From Asticcacaulis endophyticus (GTDB lineage: Bacteria > Pseudomonadota > Alphaproteobacteria > Caulobacterales > Caulobacteraceae), in contig NZ_BMZB01000004.1 of the NCBI RefSeq assembly GCF_014652575.1, forward strand, positions 124,001 through 188,000: a stretch of DNA of 64,000 nt, read 5' to 3'. Below are positions 34,336-43,449 of this stretch, one piece after another (within the stretch, counting starts at the first letter, position 1; every line of letters begins with the position of its first letter). The notes under the pieces are model-generated. The model was not told the origin of the DNA, did no database searches, and was given only the letters and a program-made list of their open reading frames with translations. A program made the translations under genes and the position numbers.

Positions 34336-34989
34336 ATGAAAAAAAAGCCACTTTTACGATATACTGATTTAACTTCTCTATTCTATATTTTGCACAATAA
34401 AAAAATAACTCTACTAAATCCTGATTTATGGGATGATAGGAATGATATTTATTTTATTGATTTGTACAAAAAACGCAGAAATTTTGAATCTGTATTGGTG
34501 ATGTGTTTGTCAGATTCAACACTTCAAACATATAATCAATGGAGTGTTTTTTCTAAAGGGAGTGGAGGGGTTTGTATAAGTTTTGATAGAGAAAAATTAT
34601 TGAATCATTTTTCTAAAGAAGAATTTATTCATAAAAAAGTTTCTTATAAAAGTGTGAGGAATTTAAAAGAATATTTAAAGAGCAATATTGATTACGTAGA
34701 TGATCTTCCATTTATTAAAAGGAATTCATATTCTGCAGAGATGGAGTATAGAATTATAAAGGGATTTTCAGAAAAAGTAAAATATGCTGATGTGTCCATA
34801 GAATTGTCTTGTATTAATAGAATTACTTTAAGTCCTTGGATGCCAATTCCCTTGGCGAAAAATGTTAAAGATACAATAAAGTTGATTGAAGGAGTTTCAA
34901 AAATTCCAGTTTTTAGGTCTACTATTCTCGAAAATAGTGATTGGAAGTGGACTGGAGAGTTTGCAGATGTACTCGACTTAATTGAATAA
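34336..34989 (+). CDS. DUF2971-like protein, AT-rich and probably horizontally acquired
   Basis: A 217-residue protein that resembles the DUF2971 family (LxRYTDLTSLFYILHNKKITLLNPDLWDD at the start, WSVFSKGSGGVCISFDREKL in the middle and a Tyr-rich EMEYRIIKGF segment). Function is not established. Base and codon use differ sharply from both neighbours: AT-rich, with AAA, ATT, TTT and TTA codons dominating. It starts three bases after the gmk stop codon, without a clear Shine-Dalgarno, and its 3' end overlaps the convergent rsmA gene by 68 bases. No mobile-element genes or obvious flanking repeats are seen. It appears to be a transferred single-gene cargo placed exactly between two conserved genes. 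Confidence 0.75.
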   Translation: MKKKPLLRYTDLTSLFYILHNKKITLLNPDLWDDRNDIYFIDLYKKRRNFESVLVMCLSDSTLQTYNQWSVFSKGSGGVCISFDREKLLNHFSKEEFIHKKVSYKSVRNLKEYLKSNIDYVDDLPFIKRNSYSAEMEYRIIKGFSEKVKYADVSIELSCINRITLSPWMPIPLAKNVKDTIKLIEGVSKIPVFRSTILENSDWKWTGEFADVLDLIE

Positions 34990-35803
34990 ATTGATCCGGC
35001 GATATGGTCTCGGCACGCGCGGTCGGATCGATCCCGGCTTTTTCAAGTAAGGCTTCACCCCCCAGCGGTTTAAGCGAGGCCCGCAGCATCTTGCGGCGCT
35101 GACCAAAGGCGGCGGCGGTGACTTTTTCCAGGTTCTTGATCAGTTGCGCATCCGGCCGGTCGGCCTTGGGCGTCAGTTTAACGACCGCGCTATCGACTTT
35201 GGGCGGCGGCGTAAAGGCGCGGGCGGGCAGGTCCATCAGCTTTTCACAGTCACAAAGCACCTGCGCAATCACGCTCAGACGGCCATAGTCATTATCATCG
35301 ACCGGGGCGACCACGCGCAGGGCGACTTCAAGCTGAAACATCAGAGTCATGCTGAGCGGCTGCCACGGGCCCGTAAGCCATTTGATCAACAGCGGTGTGC
35401 CGACATTGTAGGGCAGGTTGGACACCAGATGGGCGGCCTCACCCAGATCTCGTTCGGCCAGCAAGGCCCGTTCATCAGCCTTAACCGCATCGGCTTCGAT
35501 CACGTCAAAGCGCGCACCGTAGGCGTCATTTAGCTCGCTCAAAAGCTCGATAAAACGGGCGTCTTTTTCGATGGCCAGAACGGATCGGGCCTCGCTTTCC
35601 AGCAGAGCACGGGTCAGACCGCCGGGGCCGGGGCCGACTTCAATCACCACATCGCCATCAAACGGACCACCCAACCGCACGATCTTGCGCGTTATGTTGA
35701 GGTCGAGCAGGAAGTGCTGGCCAAAGCTTTTCTTGGCCATCAGCCCATGCTGTTCAAGGCTTTCGCGCAAACTCGGTAACTCATTTTGCGTTTTAGGCGT
35801 CAT
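34922..35803 (-). CDS. rsmA: 16S rRNA (adenine1518-N6/adenine1519-N6)-dimethyltransferase
   Basis: Also called KsgA; dimethylates two adenines in helix 45 of 16S rRNA. The SAM-binding motif VIEVGPGPGGLT is at residues about 53-64, the catalytic motif SNLPYNVGTPLL at about 128-139, and the C-terminal domain (FGQRRKMLRASLKPL) is complete. The last 22 residues (about 272-293) are encoded within the foreign AT-rich DNA, antisense to the DUF2971-like gene, so the tail after FIQLSR is probably not ancestral. The start overlaps the end of pdxA by 11 bases. Confidence 0.95.
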   Translation of the reverse strand: MTPKTQNELPSLRESLEQHGLMAKKSFGQHFLLDLNITRKIVRLGGPFDGDVVIEVGPGPGGLTRALLESEARSVLAIEKDARFIELLSELNDAYGARFDVIEADAVKADERALLAERDLGEAAHLVSNLPYNVGTPLLIKWLTGPWQPLSMTLMFQLEVALRVVAPVDDNDYGRLSVIAQVLCDCEKLMDLPARAFTPPPKVDSAVVKLTPKADRPDAQLIKNLEKVTAAAFGQRRKMLRASLKPLGGEALLEKAGIDPTARAETISPDQFIQLSRVHLQTLQSTSNHYFRE

Positions 35804-36767
35804 AGCGCTTCATACTCAAATCGTGGGCGGTATGGGTGGCCGCAATCAGGCTGTCGGGGCGGGCAATGCCCTGTCCCGCAATCCCAAAGCCGGTGCCGTG
35901 GTCGGGTGAGGTGCGCACAATCGGCAGGCCCAGCGTAATATTGACCCCGCCCCAGAAATCGAGAGTCTTAAGCGGGATCAGGCCCTGATCATGGTAGAGG
36001 CAAATACAGGCGTCATAGGTCAGGCGGGCTTCATCGTGGAACAGGCTATCGGCGGGGAAGGGGCCTTTGATATCGATGCCCTGCGCCTGCAAATCCGCGA
36101 TCACCGGCTTAAGCAGGTCGATTTCTTCGCGGCCGATGGTGCCGTCTTCACCCGCATGAGGGTTCAGCCCCGCCATAACCAGACGCGGCGATTTGATCCC
36201 GAAATCAGTTTTCAGGGCCTGATGAGTAACGCGCACCGTGTGGGCCAGATCATCAGCGTTCAGGCGCTTTTTTACATCCGATAGCGGGACATGGATCGTC
36301 GCCAGCACCACGCGAAGATCTTTGGCGGTGAGCATCATAACCGGGCCGCGCGCGCCGTCGTAAGGGGCGGCGGCGGTCAGGTTGCCCAGATACTCGGTAT
36401 GGCCGGGGAAGCTAAACCCCGTAGCATAGAGCACGGATTTGGCGATTGGGCCCGTAATCAGCCCGCGCGCTCTACCTTCAAGACACAGCGAAACCGCCTC
36501 TTCGATCCAGCGGACAATATGCGGGCCATGGACACTGTCGGGATGGCCGACAACGGCCGGCGCGGTCAATGGCCGGTCAAGGACCGGCAGGCTGGCCGCA
36601 AACACCTTATGGGCGTCAGATATGTCCTGAATCACAGCGACATCAGCCCCGACCGTCTTGAGCGCTTGCGCATCACCTATCACGTAAAAACAAAGCTCAG
36701 GAAACCGCTTTAAGGTGTCCCAAGCTTTGAGAATAATCTCAGGGCCGATACCGCACGGTTCGCCCAT
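35793..36767 (-). CDS. pdxA: 4-hydroxythreonine-4-phosphate dehydrogenase
   Basis: Pyridoxal-phosphate pathway enzyme that oxidises 4-phosphohydroxy-threonine. Motifs MGEPCGIGPEI at the start, a metal-binding His in FPGHTEYLG, LNPHAGEDG, and CLYHDQGLIPLKTL. Homologues carry about six residues before the MGEP motif (beta-strand 1). In this gene the codons upstream translate to LKPLVIT, which matches, but no ATG, GTG or TTG exists between the in-frame stop and 36767. AAAGGA precedes ATT and ATC codons there, so a rare start codon may be used. The coordinates given use the conservative ATG. Confidence 0.93.
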   Translation of the reverse strand: MGEPCGIGPEIILKAWDTLKRFPELCFYVIGDAQALKTVGADVAVIQDISDAHKVFAASLPVLDRPLTAPAVVGHPDSVHGPHIVRWIEEAVSLCLEGRARGLITGPIAKSVLYATGFSFPGHTEYLGNLTAAAPYDGARGPVMMLTAKDLRVVLATIHVPLSDVKKRLNADDLAHTVRVTHQALKTDFGIKSPRLVMAGLNPHAGEDGTIGREEIDLLKPVIADLQAQGIDIKGPFPADSLFHDEARLTYDACICLYHDQGLIPLKTLDFWGGVNITLGLPIVRTSPDHGTGFGIAGQGIARPDSLIAATHTAHDLSMKRYDA

Positions 36768-36809
36768 GGTGATGACAAGCGGTTTGAGAATGATCTCAAT
36801 CCTTTAAAC

Positions 36810-38195
36810 TTATTTGTTCTCGATGGTCGCCTGATTGCGGACATCGCGCAGATAGCGGCGGCCCAGCATCGACAGGCGCTGATTGACAAGGCGGTCTTCG
36901 ATTTGTTCCCGCGTTGGGGCGTTTTCACCGGCCAGACGTTTGTCGCAGACGATCAGCACGTTCATGTTGGCATCATTGCGCATCGGGGCCGTGGTTTGGC
37001 CGACATTAAGCGGCTTCAGTGCGGCGGCATAGTCGTCACGCAGTTCGCTTAAGGGAGTTTCCCCAAGGTCGGTCACCACGACATTGCCGTCAATGGTCGT
37101 ATCCGTCAGGGCACCGCAGCCTTTTTGACTGTTGCGGAACGATTCCAAGGCTTTTTGCGCGGTCTCAACCCGTGAGGCCGGAGCGTCTGCGCCCAGCGAT
37201 ATGGCGGCCTGTTTCAGCGCCATAACTGAGTCGGAATTACCGTCGGTTTTTTCACGCAGGTAATAGATATAGACTCCTTCGTCCGTGGTGATCGGCTGGG
37301 TCATCTGACCGCCACTCATGGTTTGCAGGACGGTTTCGATCTTAGGGTCGATTGTGCCGGAAATCAGCCAGCCGGCATCACCGCCATTAGCCGCAGACGG
37401 GGCGTTGGAAAACTGACGCGCCACCGATTGAAACGGAGCGGCGCCACTGGCAATCTGTTGGAACAGTTGCTGGGCTCCGGCCTGGGCTTCGGTGAGGCCC
37501 CCGGCCAGATTGGGGTCGAGAAAGATTTCAGCGACCAGATATTGCGGTTTTTGACTGTCAGCGGTGATCTTGGCCATGTACGAATCGACCTGATCCTTAC
37601 CGACGCGGGCCTTGGAATTAAAACGACCTCCCACCAGACGTTGCCAGCCGGTTTCGGCGCGGATCTGGCTGCGCAGGGTTTGCGGATCAACGCCCGCCCG
37701 TTGCAGTTCGGCCACCAACTGGTCGTAGCTCAGATTGCTCTGGGCCGCCATTCGGGTAATTTCTTCGGTAATTTCTTCTTCGTCAACTGTCAGTTCCCAG
37801 CGCTTGGCTTCCTGAAGTTCGAGACGTTCGTCAATCAGGCTGCGCAGGGCCTGTTGCTGGAAGGCTTCATAGTTTTGCTCGGTCACCTGAACGCCGGAGG
37901 TCACGATGAGCAACAGCATACGTTGGCGAAGATCGTAGGACGAAATCAGTTCATCATTAACGACGGCTATAATGCCTTCGCGCAGGGCCGGACGCTGTGC
38001 CAAAGCGGGTTGAGCCTGTGCCGGTTGCGCCTGTGGTGCTTCGGCCTGTGCCATGACGGCTGGGGCGGCACTCACCATCATCAAGCCTGCGCTCATAGCC
38101 AGAGCAGTCGTCTTAAACATCATTTTTTTCAGGCTCATGATCATCAGTCGGGTTGTATCCGCACGGCAGGCAAAAGGCATGGACAGTCTTCTCAT
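36810..38195 (-). CDS. surA: Periplasmic chaperone and peptidyl-prolyl isomerase, SurA-like
   Basis: Escorts outer-membrane proteins to the BAM complex. The N-terminal SurA domain (GIIAVVNDELISSYDLRQRM, near residues 74-93) is followed by a parvulin domain (PQYLVAEIFL, FSNAPSAANGGDAGWL, GVYIYYLREK) and a degenerate second region. A signal peptide is present, but several Met codons (residues 1, 6, 18, 20 and 25) precede the hydrophobic core; 38144 or 38138 are better starts for a normal signal peptide, whereas 38195 is the longest frame. A Gln/Ala/Pro-rich linker follows cleavage at VMAQ. It lies between lptD and pdxA. Confidence 0.87.
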   Translation of the reverse strand: MRRLSMPFACRADTTRLMIMSLKKMMFKTTALAMSAGLMMVSAAPAVMAQAEAPQAQPAQAQPALAQRPALREGIIAVVNDELISSYDLRQRMLLLIVTSGVQVTEQNYEAFQQQALRSLIDERLELQEAKRWELTVDEEEITEEITRMAAQSNLSYDQLVAELQRAGVDPQTLRSQIRAETGWQRLVGGRFNSKARVGKDQVDSYMAKITADSQKPQYLVAEIFLDPNLAGGLTEAQAGAQQLFQQIASGAAPFQSVARQFSNAPSAANGGDAGWLISGTIDPKIETVLQTMSGGQMTQPITTDEGVYIYYLREKTDGNSDSVMALKQAAISLGADAPASRVETAQKALESFRNSQKGCGALTDTTIDGNVVVTDLGETPLSELRDDYAAALKPLNVGQTTAPMRNDANMNVLIVCDKRLAGENAPTREQIEDRLVNQRLSMLGRRYLRDVRNQATIENK

Positions 38196-38239
38196 GGTGA
38201 CCGATAGCGTAGTTGGTCATGAATGTGAAGCCACGGCCA

Positions 38240-40810
38240 TCAGCGAATATCATTAAAGTCTGAACCTGATGACCCTAATATGGCAAGGTTAAGGCGCAAA
38301 GATATTCCGCTTGACGCTTTTCCATTGGTGTTGCCTAAAATCGCCGTTTCGTCGCGCTCATAGACGACTTCGACCCAGGTGCAGTCGTCACGATAAATGG
38401 CGCTGATTTCAGACCGGCGCCAGGAATCGGTCTTCAGATCGCGGTTGATCCGCATCGACGCGCCCCAATTCTTGGTGAAGAAATGGCGGGCGTAAAGCTG
38501 AACGTCCTCATAGCGGCTGCCTTCAAAGCCGGTGACGACGGTATTGGTCGTGTCCCACTGCACGGCGGTGTTGTCGACGATGTAGCGAACCGTGGCGACC
38601 GTGTTGGGGCGGTTGACAGTAAAGCCGACTTCGCCGCGGCGGATGCCACCGTCCTCAGAATCCAGACGCAGCTTTGAATAGCCATAATAGCCACCATCGC
38701 CGGTTTTGAAGTCAGAGGTCACCACCCAGTCGGATGAGGTCTTAGCCAGCCCCGACGGATCGTAAGACACTTTGACGCCCGCAGGAGAGGTGGCGGTCAA
38801 CAGATAAGTGTCTTCGACCTCGTTGCGGAATGTGCGCCCGACCAGGGTTTTGAGGGTGGTGCCGTCATCAAGCTGAACCTGAGCCTTTAGGCCGAGGCTG
38901 GCGCGGGCACCGCCTTCGTAAAGATCATAACCCGGTGATTTATTGGCCTTGAACAGGGTGGTTTCGTCATATTCAAAAACCTGACTGTCTTCGTTGGGAA
39001 TCAGGCTCGACGATTTTGATTTGGGTGACACCGCCAGTTGGGCAATCGGCGTCAGCACCACATCAAAGCCATCGAATTTGCGAATCATCGGGTAGCTGAG
39101 GTCGAGACCTGCGGTGGCCAGACTGCGCGAAACATTGGCGCTGCGGCCAGCCGAATCAAGGTCGTCGATGCGGTATTGATCATGGCGCGCCGACAGGAAG
39201 GGGGCAGCCTTTATACCATGATTGGTCACGAAATCCCGGCGCCATTCCGCTCCAAGGGTCAGGCGCGCCGAATCGTAGCCGCTGGTGCCGTCGGAATCGT
39301 CAGGCGCAATCGGATCGCCAACATAATCTTCGCGGAACAGGGCCACACCTGATGCGTTGAACTTGAAGCGGCCACCTGCGAATTCATTGATCGGGTTCCA
39401 CTGAGCCTCGATCACCGGGGCCACCAGCGGATAGCGCTTGTTTGAGCCTGCCACCGGTCGGTTGCTGGAGGTGCCGATGTCCTGCAAGGCGGCGATGCGC
39501 AGGTTCTGGAACGTCGCCATGGTCGCCGACACAAACGCGGTGTCGGTTTGGCGGGTCAGGTTAATCTGACTGATGAGTTGGCGCGATCCGGGGGTAAACA
39601 CACCGCGATACTCATAGACATCGCCGACCTGATAGCGCTCGAAAAAGTTGGCGCTGCCGGAATCGGACACGCGCTCAGCCGTGAAGCTCCAGCGCCAGTC
39701 CGGGTTAATCTTGAATTCGCCGTCGGCCAGAATATAGGAGCGGTCGGCTTTCTCACCCCACTTATTGCCATCATTATCGAAAAAGGCCTCACGGGTGTAA
39801 CCGGCACGCACCGTGACGTCACCGGAATAGAACCGGCGTCGCCAGGTCGTATTCAACAGCGGGGCTACTTTTTCGTTGAACTGAGGCGAGATGACCAGAT
39901 CCTGATAGGGCGAAATGACCCACAGATAGGGCTGCTCATAGGACATGCCGCGCCGTTGTGACGAACCGATCTTGGGCATCAGCAGGCCTGACGAGGCCTT
40001 GGCGCTGGGGTCGGCGTGCCACAGGATCGGGGTGTAGAACAACGGTACGCCGCGCATCTTAAAGATGGCGTTTTTATAGATCACGACGTTGCGTTTTTTA
40101 TCCTGAATGATTTCGCCGGCTTGAAACGACCAGGTCGGGCCCTTGGTGGGCTCACCGGGCTTCACGCAGATTTCGCACGGCGTATAAAGCGCGTTGTTGA
40201 GGACGTTGGTGTCTTCATCGCGTCGTTCGACCCGCTCAGCAAATATCTTGGTGTTGTCAGGTTGGACCGAGGCGAAATTGGTGCCATAACCGGCGGTCAG
40301 GTCTTCGTTGACCTCCAGCGTGTCGGCATACTGGGTCGAGCCGTCCGGATTGATCATGACGGCATTGCCCTGCGCCAGGGTCTTACCCGTCGTTTTGTCG
40401 TAGCGCACCATATCGGCACGGATGATCCGGCCATGATGGCGGACTTCGACATTGCCGCGGGCGACAATCACGTTTTCGCTTTCAGTCACCACTTCGTCGG
40501 CTTCGACATAGGCCCCGTCCTGCGTCAGGCCGTCTTCGCCAACGACATAGCCCTCAGCCGGTGTGATCACCGGCCGCTCAGACGGCGTGCTTTTCAGCAG
40601 CGGAGAGGCTTCTGGCGTCGGTGCGTTTTGAGCGTGGGCGACGCCGCCCAGTACACCCGCCGCCAGCAGCGGGCTTATGCCAACCGTGAGGAAATAAACG
40701 AATTTTTTCAGCGCGGGCTTGTGCATGTCGGACGCTAAGGCGTTACCTTTCAGGCTGTCGGCGCGGCGCTTAAAGACGCGAAAGGCCGTGGAATTACGGA
40801 TACTCGGCAT
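38240..40810 (-). CDS. lptD: LPS-assembly outer-membrane protein LptD
   Basis: Inserts lipopolysaccharide into the outer leaflet. A signal sequence begins near Met29 (HKPALKKFVYFLTVGIS, cleavage at AHAQ). The OstA/LptA-like jellyroll lies at residues about 95-215 (VEADEVVTESENVIVARGNVEV) and a 26-strand-type barrel at about 230-856. Cysteines occur in TPCEICVKPG and near the C-terminus (DDCTWVEVVYE); the latter corresponds to the conserved C-terminal Cys. At 856 residues it is typical. The start at 40810 lacks a strong ribosome binding site and the Met29 at 40726 is an alternative. Confidence 0.95.
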   Translation of the reverse strand: MPSIRNSTAFRVFKRRADSLKGNALASDMHKPALKKFVYFLTVGISPLLAAGVLGGVAHAQNAPTPEASPLLKSTPSERPVITPAEGYVVGEDGLTQDGAYVEADEVVTESENVIVARGNVEVRHHGRIIRADMVRYDKTTGKTLAQGNAVMINPDGSTQYADTLEVNEDLTAGYGTNFASVQPDNTKIFAERVERRDEDTNVLNNALYTPCEICVKPGEPTKGPTWSFQAGEIIQDKKRNVVIYKNAIFKMRGVPLFYTPILWHADPSAKASSGLLMPKIGSSQRRGMSYEQPYLWVISPYQDLVISPQFNEKVAPLLNTTWRRRFYSGDVTVRAGYTREAFFDNDGNKWGEKADRSYILADGEFKINPDWRWSFTAERVSDSGSANFFERYQVGDVYEYRGVFTPGSRQLISQINLTRQTDTAFVSATMATFQNLRIAALQDIGTSSNRPVAGSNKRYPLVAPVIEAQWNPINEFAGGRFKFNASGVALFREDYVGDPIAPDDSDGTSGYDSARLTLGAEWRRDFVTNHGIKAAPFLSARHDQYRIDDLDSAGRSANVSRSLATAGLDLSYPMIRKFDGFDVVLTPIAQLAVSPKSKSSSLIPNEDSQVFEYDETTLFKANKSPGYDLYEGGARASLGLKAQVQLDDGTTLKTLVGRTFRNEVEDTYLLTATSPAGVKVSYDPSGLAKTSSDWVVTSDFKTGDGGYYGYSKLRLDSEDGGIRRGEVGFTVNRPNTVATVRYIVDNTAVQWDTTNTVVTGFEGSRYEDVQLYARHFFTKNWGASMRINRDLKTDSWRRSEISAIYRDDCTWVEVVYERDETAILGNTNGKASSGISLRLNLAILGSSGSDFNDIR

Positions 40811-40886
40811 AGAGAAATATGATCAACAGGAACTTAATATTTAAAGCGCAAAGCGTGACAAGGCAATATGGCCTGATTACGGCAGC

Positions 40887-42029
40887 TTATCCGTCTTCAG
40901 TGTAAACCAGCAATGACATGGCCGCCAGAAGGGCAATAATCGGGGTCGCCCAGCCCGCCATAAACGCCGGAATGACTTCGGCCTTACCCATGGCTGAGCA
41001 AAGCTGGTTAAAGAAAAAGACCGCAAACCCAAGACTGACGCCGTATATCGCCAGCTTCGCCATGCCACCTAACCGCATCAGCCGCAGCGAAAACACCGCC
41101 CCCAGCGCCGACATGGCCGCAAACATCAGCGGTGTCGCCAGCAATTGATGCAGCCTCAGACGATACGACGTGGCCGAAAAGCCGGAGCGTTCAATCTCGG
41201 CAATAGTGGGCGCCAGCGACCAGAACGGCGTCGATTGGGCGGATATATATTTCTCAAACGCCGTCTGTGGATTCAAATTAGAATCGATCGACAGGGCATT
41301 GTAAAACAGCGCAGGTTCCCCCGCTGAGGCTTCGCGGGCGTTCTTGAGATCCCACATGCCGGGGCGGAGTATGGCCTCACGGGCATCGATGCGCTTGGTG
41401 AAGCTGGGCACGCCGGTCGAGTCAATATTATAGACCCAGAAGGTCGCATCGATCAGGTGGCCGATGCTTTTTTGTGAGGCTGCCCGGATAACGGTCTGGG
41501 TCTTACCCTCAGTATCGCCCTGACGCAGATAGATGTCGCCTTCCTTGGCCATGGCGGTGCCTTCGATACGGGCACGCACACGCTCATAGTTATCAGACAG
41601 ATAGGTCGCCAGTGGATTAAGCGCGGTGACGGTAATCACCCCGATCATAAAGGCGGTGACCGATGCCGGGGTCACGAACCGCCAGGCTGACATACCGGCG
41701 GCCCGCATGGCGATCAGTTCTGAGCGGCGGTTCAGGTTCACAAAGGCGGCCAATGTGCCAAACAGAAAGGCGAACGGCAGTAGAACCAATATCACATTGG
41801 GCGATTTCAGCAGCATCAGGCCCAAAATCTGAAGGCTCGATAATTCCGTTCTGACGCCGAGGGATTTTGAGATTTCCACAAAATCGATCAGGAAAATAAT
41901 GCTGGAAATCACCGCCAGCGCCACACCCGCCATGATGATGCAGCGCGTCATGACGTAATTTTCCAGCCGCCCGCGTTTGATCGGGTTTATGTAACGCAGC
42001 CAGTTCATGCCTGTTATGCCATTACTCAT
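40887..42029 (-). CDS. lptG: LPS export ABC transporter permease LptG
   Basis: Inner-membrane half of the LptB2FG extractor. Six transmembrane helices, three at each end (residues about 30-50, 65-85, 100-130 and 300-375), flank a periplasmic jellyroll. YNPIKRGRLENYVMTR-type N-terminus and RRSELIAMRAAGMSAWR, the coupling-helix motif that contacts LptB, are present. Its ATG overlaps the stop of lptF (ATGA), so the two are translationally coupled. Confidence 0.94.
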   Translation of the reverse strand: MSNGITGMNWLRYINPIKRGRLENYVMTRCIIMAGVALAVISSIIFLIDFVEISKSLGVRTELSSLQILGLMLLKSPNVILVLLPFAFLFGTLAAFVNLNRRSELIAMRAAGMSAWRFVTPASVTAFMIGVITVTALNPLATYLSDNYERVRARIEGTAMAKEGDIYLRQGDTEGKTQTVIRAASQKSIGHLIDATFWVYNIDSTGVPSFTKRIDAREAILRPGMWDLKNAREASAGEPALFYNALSIDSNLNPQTAFEKYISAQSTPFWSLAPTIAEIERSGFSATSYRLRLHQLLATPLMFAAMSALGAVFSLRLMRLGGMAKLAIYGVSLGFAVFFFNQLCSAMGKAEVIPAFMAGWATPIIALLAAMSLLVYTEDG

Positions 42030-43177
42030 CGCGATTGACCTCCCGATGAAAGCGGTGACAGTTCAATCAGTTGTGTTGATGACTTAGCACCCTTGATCCG
42101 GTCGTTTTTATATATCGTTTTAGCGCACAGGAAGATCAGCGTCAGCGGGATAACGTACTGCATAAAATTCATCCCCGCCGAGTTGTTGCAGGCGGCTTCA
42201 ACCCCAAAGCCCAATATCCGCACCCCTGCGGCAATGGATGAAACGATCATGATGCGCTTGGTATAGCCTGAGCGGCTGAACCGGCCACCCAAGACCCCAA
42301 GGGTCGCCAGCAGGACAAAGGCGATATTGTAGAGCGGCGACGCGAGGCGGCTGTGACCTTCGGCAAACAGCTTTTTCCAGTTACCGCGTTCCCAGTCCAT
42401 CGCCATGTTGGGATAAAACAGTTCATGCATCCAGCGGTCGGATTCTTTATAATGCAGGAAATCGTCCGAGGAGAAATAGTTCGTGATATCAAACGCATAT
42501 TCTTCAAAGGTCAGATGATTTAGCACGCCTTTGTCTGAGACCTGCTGCATCGAACCCTTACGCATGACAAGGCTTGAGGTGCCGTCTTTGCGCAGGATGC
42601 GGCCTTCCTTGGCGCTGTAGGTGCGGTCCATGCCATCACCACCGGGGGTTCGAATGAATATCTGGCGCAGCAGTCCGTTCTGGTCGATACGCTGTACATA
42701 GATGGTCAGGCCCGACTGCGTGGTGGAAAAATCACCTTCCCGGATCAGGGATGAGGCCAGATCGGTTTTGACATTGTAAAGTTCCTGCCGCATCAGGCGC
42801 GAGGCCGCGGGCTGAATAAACAGGTTCATCGCCAGGCTCAGCATGGTAATATAGACGCCTAGGCGTAGAACCGGCGACGCGATCCGCCACAAACTCATGC
42901 CAGAGGCATAACACGCTACGATTTCATGCTCATTATGCAGACGGTTGAGGGCTACCAATGTGCCGACGAAAATCGCGATCGGAAACACCAGGCTGGTAAG
43001 CTGAGGCAGGGCCAGAAAGCTGATTTTCAACAGCACCCACGCACTTTGCCCCCGCTCAACAATGACGTCGAGTTGGTTGAGGCTTTGCGACAACATAGCC
43101 ACCGCCGTGAGCGCCAGAATGGCGGCGATCACAGGGAACCTCAGTTGACGGGAAATGTACCGTTCAACGGTGCGCAT
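42026..43177 (-). CDS. lptF: LPS export ABC transporter permease LptF
   Basis: Partner permease of LptG. The family start MRTVERYISRQL is at ATG 43177, giving 383 residues; the frame is open further upstream to 43285, but that part does not look like protein. The helices at residues about 15-35, 60-80 and 100-125 are followed by a periplasmic domain (VKTDLASSLIREGDFSTT) and three C-terminal helices. The coupling helix reads HNEHEIVACYASGMSLWR. First gene of the unit lptF-lptG-lptD-surA-pdxA-rsmA. Confidence 0.93.
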   Translation of the reverse strand: MRTVERYISRQLRFPVIAAILALTAVAMLSQSLNQLDVIVERGQSAWVLLKISFLALPQLTSLVFPIAIFVGTLVALNRLHNEHEIVACYASGMSLWRIASPVLRLGVYITMLSLAMNLFIQPAASRLMRQELYNVKTDLASSLIREGDFSTTQSGLTIYVQRIDQNGLLRQIFIRTPGGDGMDRTYSAKEGRILRKDGTSSLVMRKGSMQQVSDKGVLNHLTFEEYAFDITNYFSSDDFLHYKESDRWMHELFYPNMAMDWERGNWKKLFAEGHSRLASPLYNIAFVLLATLGVLGGRFSRSGYTKRIMIVSSIAAGVRILGFGVEAACNNSAGMNFMQYVIPLTLIFLCAKTIYKNDRIKGAKSSTQLIELSPLSSGGQSR

Positions 43178-43449
43178 CGGGTGGGGATATCCGAATAAAA
43201 TGTTTGATGAGACTAAAAGCTTTAAAACAGACGCTTTTTTGACGACTTCGGACGCTAAGATCAAGCTGAAAACCAAAAAACGCACCCAAAACCTGAGCTT
43301 GCGTGATTATCGTCAGGTGCTGGACATTTATGCACGAAAAAACACTTAACCTTTGCGGGCGTTTGTGGGCATAAACCCTCACATAAAGGTGTTGGAGCGC
43401 GGATGCCGCGCCTTTTTACGCCCAGATTCTGGATACCGGAGTACATATA

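Noticed and set aside
34330-35000. Target-site duplications or terminal repeats framing the AT-rich gene
   Set aside because: I compared both edges by eye and found no convincing direct or inverted repeat; the mechanism of insertion remains open.
42026-43285. Longer lptF reading from 43285
   Set aside because: The extra 36 residues do not resemble LptF N-termini; the family start MRTVERYISRQL is at 43177.
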